DNA from: Coccinella septempunctata
Taxonomy: Eukaryota > Arthropoda > Insecta > Coleoptera > Coccinellidae
Assembly (NCBI RefSeq): GCF_907165205.1
Contig: NC_058193.1
Coordinates: forward strand, 18,303,521 to 18,367,520
Length of the DNA: 64,000 bases
Direction: 5' to 3'
Shown piece by piece: positions 53,612 through 64,000 of this stretch. The notes below the pieces were generated by a model. The model did not search any database. It was not told the origin of the DNA and saw only the letters and a program-made list of their open reading frames with translations. Made by a program: the position numbers and the translations under genes. The first letter of the stretch is position 1; the number at the start of each line of letters is the position of its first letter.

Positions 53612-55068
53612 TATACTCCATTCACTTTTATTTTAGCATTCGGTTGACCATGGAAATTTGACACATTTCACTCTGTTTAGTACGAAAATATGGGGTGATG
53701 AAGCTTGTCAAAACATTCTTGGGTTTTAAATCAACGCTATGTTGCCCGTTCTACGTAAAAGTTTCTGTTAATCCGTATTTTATCACAATGTCGAATCTCT
53801 TCGGAAAATATGTGACGAACATAATTGAAGTTGATACAAACTGATTGAAGGCATACCAAATCCAGTTATTTGCATGGAAAATACAAGAGATCAGTGTAAT
53901 ATCATAATATGCACTAGCTTGAGGAGAGGTAATGTTAGTTATCTTCTTTGGCTTAAGTTTGAATACGTTACATCAGTTGTAGATTTCAAAATATCAACCC
54001 GAAGATGAAATGCATATGATGCAGTGGTTGGGAATGGGTATCTCCCGAAGGAATTAACAGATAATTACAAGAATGTTAAATTCTTCAACAAAAATCATCT
54101 TGCATCAATGGAAGTAAAAGGAAGTTTCAAGTCAAGATGAACTTCACCTTCGAACAAAAATTTCACATGAATAAACAATTAACAGGACAACTGGCGCGTA
54201 TTTGTGGCTATTCATTTTAATTCATTGATGTAATAATAATACCTTGAGACATTTACAATGTATAGGACAAGTCAAATGAAAAATAGAAAAATCAATTTTC
54301 GGGAACTTATTCTACGATGACATTCATCGAAAATCCTGTAGTAAACTTTTCGCATTTTCACTCAAACATAAAATTCTCAAATGCCACCACTTTTTTCTTT
54401 TTTGGGTCTCCCAATAAAAGGAAATTCATTGTCATCCTCTTCATTCACAATCTTTCTGATTGTGGAAATATTCAGCTGAAATATAAGTCGTTTAGATTCA
54501 GATGAAACATTATATAAATTCTCTTACATTGAATATGTTCGCTACCGTCTGAGGTATTGTGGATTTTAGAATATCAGGGTATAACTATTTGAATGAGCGG
54601 ACCTGAATTTTAAATGGCACTTCCTGAAACCTTGCCTTTTTTTTCAATCACTTTCGGCAATTTCGTAATAAAAATTGATATCAGTTGTGGCAACGGCGTT
54701 ATGACATTAACGACATTTTATGAGTGCCAACCTTACGGCCGGTTCCATAATCAAACCTAAAGTCGCTTTAATTTTAAAGCTTCCTTTAACCCTACTAACG
54801 TCCAGTTTCATAATCAAATTTAAAGTCACTTTAAGCTTAAAGCTTCCTTTACTGTAATTTTTAGTAGGGTTAAAGGAAGCTCTAAAATTAAAGCGACTTT
54901 AGGTTTGATTATGAAACCGGCCGTTATAATGACAGTAAAGGCGGCTTTAAGCTTAAAGTGACGTTAAATTCAATTATGAAACTGGACGTTACTCCGTTCT
55001 AGTTACAAAAACTTGAGAAATTTTTTTCATGGCCAACCGACTGCTAAAATAAATGTGAATAGAATATA
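53612..55068 (-). mobile_element. RA element, copy 3 (reverse orientation), with a MITE insert
   Basis: Ends TATACTCCATTCAC and a slightly decayed inverse; same orientation as copy 2. The second-exon remnant is near 54390-54478 (minus strand), with an extra KK codon pair after GRPKK. A palindromic TTA-flanked MITE is inserted at 54736-54988, which explains the greater length. Confidence 0.82.
54736..54988. mobile_element. TTA-flanked palindromic MITE with a self-insertion, 253 bp
   Basis: Ends CGGCCGGTT(T)CATAATC and CGTCCAGTTTCATAAT (inverse) are flanked by TTA (54733-54735 and 54989-54991). RA copy 2 shows the empty site with a single TTA. A second, inverted copy of about 127 bp sits in its centre, entering at ccctacTA. 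A 3-bp TTA duplication fits PIF/Harbinger-type MITEs. Confidence 0.88.
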
Positions 55069-56070
55069 GGTTGACTAACATCCTGTCCTTAAGGGCAACC
55101 ACTACCTTGTTTAGTAACTTTCACTTACGTTTGTCGAAGCAGTGTCAAAATAGGTTGCTTACAATACAAAGAGGGGAAAAATAAATTATTTTACCACACA
55201 TTTTGTTTTTGCAATTTCAGCTCACAAAAACAAATGGAATACCTGAGTACTAAGCTAATAAGCAAATGAATATAAAACACAGGTGTTCATGTTTTTCGGA
55301 AGAAAATGTGGATGGATAGGATTGCATACAATGGGCGGGCGAAATATGTGTTTAGTGCGTTTACCTTTTACTCACTCTGTACATACCTATGATCATAGAT
55401 ATACTGATTATGATCAGAAACATATGTAAATATACATAGTTATTTTTTCCAAATATTGTGTACCTATAATTTATTTCGCTTTTGGGATTTCCTTTCCTTT
55501 TATTTGAACAGAACGAAGTAGGCATTCAAATTTACTTGGGATAACTATTCCTTAAATAACTTTCAACTTCTCAGTACCGAGTAGGATAGTTCATCAATAG
55601 GAGTACATATTACGCGAATAGTCAGAGAAAATTTTTTGGAACAAATTGTAGGATTATAAATTTTGAATTTACGCCAACAATAAGTTATATGCCCCAAGAT
55701 AATTTAGAAGGTGTTTTCTACATTCGAATGAACGAAATCACCGATTTGGATATTTAGGTCTCAGCCGGGTCAGAAATACTGCAGTAATATGTACCAAGGA
55801 CGAAGAAGTGTCTATTACCAAAGAGGATTATAAAATGATGAGAGCGACCGAAAGGCACAAGTATAATTTTAAAAAGATACGTTTCCATTGTAGGGGTGTA
55901 GTCGAATATTAACAAGGTTGGCAAATATTTCTGAACTCGTCCATTTCATTACCTGATGAATAAGATTTGAAATATTGGAATGAGAGAAAAATTATTAGGT
56001 ACCTGCATGAAGAAAAATATCAGTACCAACTCGGCGGTAACCTTGATGGTGCCATGCGATATTTGGTATA
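55069..56070. other. Unassigned AT-rich region
   Basis: No gene or repeat is recognised. Confidence 0.5.
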
Positions 56071-56072
56071 TA

Positions 56073-57531
56073 CACTGCGCAAAAAAATTAACGCACATTC
56101 TGAAAATCTCAATTTTAATGGAAGTTAACTCTACATTGACTTCATAACTTATTTTTTATGTTCTCTCGGGAAGGTTTTGAAAGAAACAAGACACATTAAA
56201 TGGAAGAAAAATTCAGGATTCCACCGAATCTTATGTGAAAGAAGAGAAATGAACAATTTTCAAAATACTGAAATGCTGATAAGTGATTTAATACTTGGTA
56301 TTTCCCCCCCTTGCGTTAATTACAGCTCGGCAACGACGGTTCATAGTCAAAATGAGTTGGATTCCTAAGTCATTAAGAGTAGCTGGATGATTTTCTGAAC
56401 TTCTCAGCCTTCTATTGAAGCTGCTCAATCGGATTGAGATCTGGACTTCTTGCTGGCCATTCCATTCGAGAGACTTCAACTCTTCAAGGTATACTCTTGA
56501 ACGATGCGCGCACGATGGGGTCTGGCATTATCGTCCATAAAAATGAAATTTTCACCAATGTATGGGGCAAATGGCACTACATGCTCTTCAAGAATGTTCC
56601 TTATATACTTATCAGCATTCATAGCTCCATTATCAACGACCACTAGGTCTGTGCGAGCAGTCAAAGATTTTCCACCCCATACCATAATCGATCCTCCCCC
56701 GAAACCAGTAGTATTCAGCAAATTGCACTGAGCATATCTTTCATGTGGACGTCTGTATACAAGGGAACGTCGATCACAATGGTAGAGGCAGAATCTAGGC
56801 TCATATGTGAAGAGAACTCTTTCCCAATCGGCCTCTTCCCAATGGATATGCTCTCTCGCAAAATCCAAACGCGCCCTTCGATGGGCTGGGGTAAGAGCTG
56901 GGCCTCTTGCCGCGACACGAGGCCTTAAATCATATTCTTTGAGGCGATTTCTTATTGTCTGAGTGCTAAATTGCACCTCATTAGTTTGCTCAAGCTGAAT
57001 TTGAAGGAGGCGAGCGGTTGCAAACCGTTTTCTCAACGAAGAAACTTTCAAGTAACGTTCTTGAATGGCAGTTGTTACCCGTGGTCTACCCTGTCCTGGT
57101 CTTCGGACATTCATACCTGTCTCCCTGAATCGCTGCAACATTCTGGACACACTTGTATGGGAAACTCCAAACCTTTCTGCAATTCTTGTGTATGTCCACC
57201 CTTCTTCTCGCAAAACTACCGCTTGGGCACATTCCTCTTGGGTCAAATTGCATAGCGATCGAGTGTAGAAAATCAAACGAAAGAAAAACTATTGATCACT
57301 AGAATTGATCGACAACAACTGATTTGAGAATGGAGCCAATACATTCAAAATGTGATAATATCATCTTTTTTTATTCCTGCTGGGAAAAAACATCTGTATT
57401 GAAGAAAACCGTTGAAAGTGGATAACATATGCATGCATAATTCTGATAAAAATAATTATCATTGAGAACACCTTCAGTTGTAGAATGAATTTGAGATTTC
57501 CATAATAAGCGTGAATTTTTTTTGCGCAGTG
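56073..57531 (-). mobile_element. Tc1-type DNA transposon, 1.46 kb, decayed
   Basis: Ends CACTGCGCAAAAAAATTAACG and its inverse are flanked by TA (56071-56072 and 57532-57533). A second inverted block (gaaatctca-att) lies about 30 bases inside, as in Tc1 elements with paired binding sites. A minus-strand transposase fills the interior. Confidence 0.93.
56285..57276 (-). pseudogene. Tc1-family transposase, frameshifted near the C-terminus
   Basis: The first 266 residues are open (57276-56476). A paired-type DNA-binding region follows EECAQAVVLREEGWTYTRIA, with SHTSVSRMLQRFRETG and the GRPRVT linker. The catalytic domain has FMDDNARPHRA as its second aspartate box. The first box is FTYEPRF, where Tc1 proteins have D in place of Y, so a catalytic Asp is lost. 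The third box (WPARSPDLNPIE) lies in another frame after a shift near 56480. Further shifts lead to IQLILTMNRRCRAVINARGG and a stop. The copy cannot be active. Confidence 0.9.
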
Positions 57532-57533
57532 TA

Positions 57534-58520
57534 TTTGACAAATTGAATAAATGAATCCTACAGTTTACACATCGAAGGAATTATGAAAATCGCTTAAGAG
57601 GAATTCCGAGTCGAATTCGAAAAACAGACTGTAAATCAAAATCTTTTATTATTTTTATTTTTGTATTTCGTGATCCCCTAGGTGCCCTTCATCCTTTAAA
57701 TGTTTTTCATCTTATTTGGGAACACCCTGTGTGCCTGAGTGTATTACTGAGTATTCAAGTATCCTTTGAAAGTGTATACTAAGGAGATTTCCTCGCGAAA
57801 TTAAACGAACGAGTTCATCAAAATGAACGCTTTCAGAGGTTGATAGAGAGCAAGAATCTTATCGATGAGCTTCAAGGTTCGATTGCAATTCACTTTATAG
57901 TAGAATGTTTTCAGAGGAAAAAGTGGAAAGGAGTTTTTCGAGATCATTCCTGAATTACGTTCTTCACCTAAACTTCCGTTTGGTTTCACGGCGAATATAG
58001 ATCCCGAATTTTTTTCTCTCCTAATCGAAAGAAGAATCCCAGCACTTCAGACGATGAGATCAAGGTAGGATAATAAAATGGGGATTCGGAGGTAATTGGA
58101 CGACAAATTCGAATCAATTGCCGAAAAAAACAATTTCACATGGATTCTTGGCGTAACGGGATCTTGGCGAATTTTTGAATTCAAAGTTTAATTGGAATAC
58201 CAACCATATTTAATGGCTATCGGCAACCTCCAAAATAATATGGCAGTCGAAATTCAACTATCAAATTTCCACACTAGAGACAGTTGTCCCAATCAAAATT
58301 CGTTTTAGTTATGACAAACTCTCACAGACGCGTTTCGGAATAATTGGGCATCATCAGTGTAGAGTAGATTCTCATAAAACAGAACTTTTCCTAAGCACCT
58401 GTGTACTTAAGAACTAAAATATGATTTTATTCAAAACTACTCTGAAGTTTTGTAATTTCAGATTGACAATTGATTGGCAATTTGAATAAAATTAAGTAAG
58501 GGATCGAACAACTGTATATA
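57534..58520. other. Unassigned region
   Basis: No gene or repeat is recognised. The stretch contains an isolated ACACCCTGTG near 57722. Confidence 0.5.
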
Positions 58521-59361
58521 TACCTACTCCATTCACATTTATTTTATCACTCGGTTGGCCATGAAATAATATTCTCAAGTTTTGTAACTAGAAATACTAG
58601 AACGAACTAGAACGAAGGTTTGCACTAATGAAATGTCGAACATATTCATTGTAAGTGAATTTATTTAATGTTTCATCCGAATCTAAACGACTTATATTAT
58701 AGCTGAATATTTCAACAAACAGAAATATTGTGAATGAAGGCATGACAAAGAATTTCCTTCTATTGGGAGACCCAAAAAAGTGGTGGCATATGAGAATATT
58801 ATGTTTGGGTGGATTATGCGAAAAGTTACGACAGGATTTTTGATGAATGTCATCGTAGAATAAGTTGACTTGCCTATACATTATAAATGTCTTAAGGTAC
58901 CAATAAATACATGATAATTATTATTATACCAAAGTATTGAGATAGACAGCCACAAATATGCTAGTCATTTGTCCTGTTAATTGTTCATTCATGTGAAATG
59001 AAATTTTTGTTCAAAGGTGATGTTTCTCTTGGCCTGAAACTTCCTTTAATTCCTTTTACTTTCATGGATGCTAGATGATTTTTGTTGAAGAATTAAACAT
59101 CTACAACTGATGTCACATATTCAAACTTTAGCCAAAAAAGATAACCAACATTAACTCTCCTGAAGCTAGTGCATATTATAATATTATACTGATCTCTTGT
59201 TTGTTCCATGCAAATTACTGGATTTGGTATGCCTTCAATCAGTTTGTATAAACTTCAATTATGTTCACATATTTTTCAACTACATTTTTTTCGAAGTGAT
59301 TCGACATTGTGGTGAAATACGTAATTACTGAGTCTTTTACTTCAGAACGGACGACATAGCA
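58521..59361 (+). mobile_element. RA element, copy 4, truncated on the right and internally deleted
   Basis: It starts with the terminal repeat (tactccattcacatttatttt, cggttggccatg) and follows copy 1 to gacgacatagca at 59361, lacking the right terminal repeat. About 250 bases (the MPKVIEK exon region) are deleted near 58628. The GRPKK-type exon lies near 58710-58800. Confidence 0.75.
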
Positions 59362-59869
59362 CCCTCTATATTCTTGTTTTGAAACACTTCGATGAGTTAC
59401 ATCTGCAGATATATTCTGTGTACTACGTACAGTAATAAGGACAATTTCTGAATTTTTTCTTTGAATATTCAAATTTATTTATAATTTATTAATACTCAAT
59501 GATTTTTTTTCTCAATTCAAATGAAAATACATGTGTATATGGCTGTAGGTATATCAATAATATTCTCATCAACCAAAAATTTGTGCAATGTCTTATTGCA
59601 GTTGATGGTAAGTTCTATTGTTTACGATGATCATTGATTTTATATCTCAAGTTAATGCTTTTTATCAATGGTAGTTTTTTCAACAGGCAGGTTGTATTTT
59701 AGTTATTAAGACAGTTGCAAAGTGTTCAAGGAAGGTTTTAGTTTAGATTGATTCTATATTAGCGCATTCTTTTTGAATTTACTGAAACATCATTCGCTTC
59801 TATAATATACTAAACAGTCCTGTCCACATTTCATGCACTGATCTAGCTCAACTCAATTTCTGAGTACCA
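59362..59869. other. Unassigned spacer
   Basis: No feature is recognised. Confidence 0.5.
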
Positions 59870-60560
59870 GTTCGGCCTCGAAAACCACATCCCCACATAC
59901 CATCCTCTACCGATTCTCACCATATACAAGTGTCCAATGCAACAAAAAGAGAAATAAATCAGCTGCCTTATTTATGAGCATAAAAAAAGATTTCGATAGC
60001 TGAAAATTATAGATCAAGCCCAGGTCAAAAACGAAAAAGTATCTGTATTAACACCATTAGAAGCCATTTTCACGGCTCACCCCTACCTCTTATTTTCAAT
60101 AATTAATTTTGCTACTACATATATAGAATGGAAACCTAGTAGAAAATCACATGAATATGTAAGCATATATGTTACAGTTCTCTGATGATACAGCACTTAT
60201 AACCCATAAAAATACAAAATCTCTATATCAATGGAGAAACTGCAACAACTTATATACTAGATTATGGATGTGAGGTGAGCCAAATACAGCAAAATCAAAG
60301 CTTGTCGTATTCAAGCATAAAATCAAGACCAATTCACAACACAATTAGTCCCACAAATGTCTGCAAGTACTTTGGAATAGACGTGGGTAAGCTCAGCCAG
60401 ACATTTCAGATCGCCCATTTATAAAAACTTGGGCATAAATATTGAGGTTGGACACTATTCTGAACTCTTCTAAATCAACATTTAACAAAATTTTCTTTAC
60501 ATAAATGTTAGTCATAAAATAACCACTATCAATAAAGTTAATTTCTCTCCCTCTCTCTTT
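59870..60560 (+). pseudogene. Strongly decayed jockey-like reverse transcriptase and 3' end
   Basis: Scattered frames give AALFMSIKKDFDS (first motif), FSDDTALITHKNTKSLYQ (catalytic box), NTAKSKLVVFKHKI and NVCKYFGIDVG in the right order for a jockey-type enzyme. AATAAA (60531-60536) followed by a TCTC-rich stretch marks the 3' end. Stops and frameshifts are frequent, so it is an old copy. Confidence 0.65.
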
Positions 60561-62109
60561 CTATTGATCTTTTGAAACTGTTGTGAAATCGATACTTCAA
60601 TTATTGGTCGAGTTCACAAACTTAAGAAAAACAAAACTTTATGCTCTAAATTTAATACTCTCAACTTTTCTCTGAAAGTGTCACGCATCCAATGAAAAGT
60701 GTGCTTCCCAGAATCCGTCAAGTTCCTCCTAGAATGAATTTCGGCACTGAATTCGAAACCCACGAAATTGATTTCGAAGTATTAACTGTTTTCGAATAAG
60801 AAAGATGGTTGTGCGGAACTGTCGCCTGTTTCCCCAGGGCCAACTTTTAGCATGTTTCGGAATTACTTTAGGTGTCAAATAAATAAATCCAATTGACCTG
60901 ACTTCACAGTGCAAAGTTGCGCTTCGCAGAGACATATATAATTTAATTTTCACGAGTCGGACTCTGGCATGTTAATTTCGTCAAATTGACCCTTCAATGG
61001 ACGCCGGTCGAAAAACTGGGAACGAAATTCATTACTTTCGAGCCGCCGACGCTTAATTGAATTAAACTACGCTTTTTTCATCCTTCAAGGTACCACCGTG
61101 GGTTGAAAATTGGTAACGGCTGTCGAAAATAACGCATTCTATCCTTATCCTGGTCAATATTGGTAGGCAGAGTTGGAGAATTGAATTTCATGGATGTTTT
61201 TCTCCCGTAGTTAGGTTTAACGTAATCAAGTTCCGAGTATCAGGAATTTCTCATATAAATGTCAGTTACTCAATGTAACACCACTTCATTTTTATATTTC
61301 ACTAGTTCTGCCCAGCTACTTCGCATGATGAAATTTTCTTTCTTTAAGAATTGACAACCACCGTGTAGAGAAAAACATATTATTTCTTCACCTTTAAATG
61401 ACGTAAGGACTGGATTAGTACTTAGCCTTTAGATGGATTTTACAAGTGAAATTGGAACGTGGTTTGGGTATAAGTGTATAATATGTAATAAAGAATGGAT
61501 AGTTGAAGTGATATGGGTTTCAGAAGCACTCAGATCCCAGGGAATTGGCAGCTACGGCGACGTGGCCGGGGCCAGCAAACGGCAGATTACTTACTTTTAT
61601 AAAAGTATGTGAGGTCGATGAAACAATATAATATGTACCTTTATCAAAAGCTGTCTATTATCTCGCCTATAAAATTTGCAGGCTCTATTAACATAGACAG
61701 TTTTCCGTCCTTATTATCTATATTTATGGATTATGCCAAAGCACTGAAAAAAATTTCTCCGACCAATAATTACTGACACACTGACAAAAAGTGTTCCCGA
61801 GTTTCGTTCACTAAGCACAGGTTTTTCACGAAATTCTCTCGATTACTCAGCATTTTGTGAATGTTATTTGATTTTTCGACCACTAAGGACTCTTTTCGAA
61901 AATGGTTGAAGTGGAAATTTTCTGAGTATCGAATTGAAACAACCACCATATTTTAAGACGACTAATTGTAGATGGATAAGATCAGGGTGAAGCTAAAAAC
62001 TTCTATATAATGAAATAATTCAAAATATCTTCGAAACCGTAGTTTCCTGAATCTACACTTCTACAGTTTATGAGTCCAAATAGAAACGATTTCATAAATG
62101 AAATATCAG
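60561..62109. other. Unassigned region
   Basis: No gene or repeat is recognised. A short GC-rich patch (61540-61590, acggcgacgtggccgggg) stands out but matches nothing I know. Confidence 0.5.
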
Positions 62110-63981
62110 CTATCAGACGGTAGCGAACATACTCAATGTAAGTGAATTCATATGATGTTTTAACTGAATATAAACGAATTACGGCCGGTTTCATAATCAA
62201 ACCTAAAGTCCCTTTAATTTTAAAGCTTCCTATAACATCCAGTTTCATAATCCAATTTCAAGTCACTTTAAGCTTAAAGCTTGCTTTAGTGTCATTTTTA
62301 CGGCCGGTTTCATAATCAAACCTACAGACGCTTTAACTTTAAAGCTTCCTTTAACCCTACTAAAAATGACAGTAGAGGAAGCTTTAAGCTTGAAGTGACT
62401 TTAAATTTGATTATGACGTAACGTTCAGTTTCATAATCAAATTTAAAAGTTAAAGGAAGCTTTAAAATTGAAGTGACTTTAGATTTGATTATGAAACCGG
62501 TCGTAACCCTACTAAAAATGACAGTAGAGGAAACTTTAAGTTTAAAGTGACTTTAAATTTGATTATGACGTAACGTCCAGTTTCATAACCCTACTAAAAA
62601 TGGCAGTAGAGGAAGCTTTAAGCTTAAAGTGACTTTAAATTTGATTATGACGTAACGTCCAGTTTCATAATCAAATTTAAAGTCACTTTAAAGCTTTTAA
62701 GCTTCTTTACTGTCATTTTTAGTAGGGTTACGGCCGGTTTCATAAATCAGATCCAAAGTGACTTTAATTTTAAAGCTTCCTTTAACCCTACTAAAAATAA
62801 CAGTAAAGGAAGCTTTAAGCTTAAAGTGACGTTTAATTCGATTATGAAACTGGACGTTAAAGGAAGCTTTATAATTGAAGGGACTTAAGGCTTCATTATG
62901 AAACCGGACGTTAACCTACTGACGTCCAGTTTCATAATCGATTTCAAAGTCACTTTAAGCTTAAAGGTTCCTTTAGCGTCCCTTCTAGTAGGGTTAAAGG
63001 AAGCTTCAAAATTAAAGCGACTTTAGGTTCGATTATGAAACTGGCCCTAAAAATGACAGTAAAGGAAGCTTTAAGCTTAAAGTGACGTTGAATTCGATTA
63101 TGAATCTGGACGTTATACTTTAGCTGAATGTTTCCACAATCAGAAAGATTGTGAATGAAGTAGATGACAAAGAATTTCCTCCTATTGGGAGACCCAAAAA
63201 AGACGAATGTCTTTGTAGAATAAATTCCAGAAAATTAATTTTTCCATTTTACATTTGACTTTATATTGTAAATGTCTTAAGGGATGAATAAATATATAAT
63301 TATTATTATTACATCGAAGTATTAAAAATAAACAGCCATAAATACGAGCCAGTTGTCCAGTTAATTGTTAATTCATGAGAAATTTTTGTTTAAGGGTGAA
63401 GTTCCTCTTGCCTTGAAACTTTCTTCAATTCTTTTGACTTCCATTGATGCAAGATGATTTTTGTTGAATTCTTGTAATTATCCGTTAATTCCTGCGAGAG
63501 ATACCCATTCCCCACCATTGCATCATACGCATTTCATCATCGGGTTGATTTTTCTGAAATATACAACTGATGTAACGTATTTAACCTTTAGCCGAAGAAG
63601 ATAACCAAGATTAACTCTCCTCAAGGTACTGCATATTATGTGTCAATAATTCAATTTTTTTCCATAGCGAAAATAGATATATAACTGATCTCTTGTATTT
63701 TCCGTGCAAATAACTAGATTTGGCATGCCTTCAATCAGTTTGTATAAACATCAATTATGTTCTTCACATATTTTCGACTTGATATTTTCCGAAGTGAGTC
63801 GACTTTGTGATAAAATACGTAATTACTTATACTTTTACTTGGAACGGACGACATAGCGCTGATTTAAAACCAAAAAATGTTTTGACAAGCGTCATAACCC
63901 CACATTTTCTTAGTATACTGAGTGGAATGTGTCAAATTTCCATGGCCAACCTAGTGATACAATAAAAGTGAATGGAGTATA
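62110..63981 (+). mobile_element. RA element, copy 5, 5'-truncated, with a large MITE block
   Basis: It starts inside the element (agacggtagcgaacatactc) and runs to the right terminal repeat (gtgaatggagtata). A block of palindromic MITEs occupies 62182-63112, inside the possible intron. The GRPKK-type second exon follows at about 63120-63205 and is cut short by a deletion. Confidence 0.8.
62182..63112. repeat. 931-bp block of nested palindromic TTA-flanked MITEs
   Basis: At least six copies or part-copies of the roughly 127-bp palindromic unit (ends CGGCCGGTTTCATAATC or CGTCCAGTTTCATAATC, core aaccctactaaaaatgacag) follow one another in alternating orientation. The whole block is flanked by a single TTA pair (62179-62181 and 63113-63115) within RA copy 5. 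Internal junctions fall at the units' own CTACTAA or TTA sites, which points to repeated insertion of the MITE into itself. Confidence 0.85.
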
Positions 63982-64000
63982 CCTATACCAATTTTTTCAC

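Noticed and set aside
56504..57268. Plus-strand frames of 60-94 codons
   Set aside because: They are antisense shadows of the Tc1 transposase.
62182..63112. Simple tandem satellite
   Set aside because: Units alternate in orientation and sit within each other; a single TTA pair flanks the block, which fits nested insertion better.
1..64000. tRNA, rRNA, CRISPR, bacterial operons or phage genes
   Set aside because: None was seen on either strand; short introns and the element types point to an insect nuclear genome. A tRNA covariance search was not possible here.

Overview
The window looks like a piece of an insect (arthropod) nuclear genome, AT-rich and made almost entirely of transposable elements. 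Evidence: Ty3/Gypsy, jockey-like, I-type and RTE-like retroelements, hAT, Tc1/mariner, pogo-like and PIF/Harbinger-like DNA elements, short GT-AG introns of 50-70 bases, and diverged copies everywhere. A beetle or other holometabolous insect would fit, but the order cannot be fixed from this sequence. I find no bacterial operon, rRNA, tRNA or CRISPR array, and no complete host gene.

1-10.8 kb: a 5'-partial non-LTR retrotransposon ends in a TCTA microsatellite. A dispersed repeat then carries a young Ty3/Gypsy element (2.0-10.55 kb, minus strand) with two LTRs I read as identical, a polypurine tract and a canonical -1 frameshift site between gag and pol. A hAT transposon with 8-bp target duplications sits inside its reverse transcriptase domain, and an RTE-like retroelement sits inside the hAT element. 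The pre-insertion site of the Gypsy element survives in a second copy of the host repeat at 51 kb.

13.1-18.5 kb: the RNase H domain of an I-type retrotransposon is split by a nest of inverted-repeat elements. The nest includes two facing copies of a PIF/Harbinger-like element, one holding a 1.1-kb palindromic TA-duplicating element and the other a short hAT-type MITE. Each copy preserves the empty site of the other.

20.3-30.7 kb: a pogo-like MITE; a 4.1-kb foldback-type element with long modular inverted repeats (8-bp duplication CGGTCTCC) carrying a jockey-like reverse transcriptase; the first copy of a 1.2-kb inverted-repeat family called here RA; and a Tc1-like wreck.

31.4-46.8 kb: a 1.3-kb palindrome, two copies of a TA-flanked element with TAGCCGGCTA motifs, retroelement pieces, a second RA copy, a 1.5-kb TA-flanked element, the spliced 3' end of an unidentified gene (43.2-43.6 kb), and an element with a partly duplicated coding exon split by a TTAA-flanked MITE.

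49-64 kb: more retroelement 3' ends, a dying Tc1 element and three further RA copies. Two of these carry a TTA-flanked palindromic MITE that has also inserted into itself, building a 931-bp block in one copy.

The open reading frames here serve transposition: gag and pol of the Gypsy element, reverse transcriptases of several non-LTR clades, and decayed hAT, Tc1 and Tc1-like transposases. The layout records the order of insertions well because several pre-insertion sites remain readable inside the same window.
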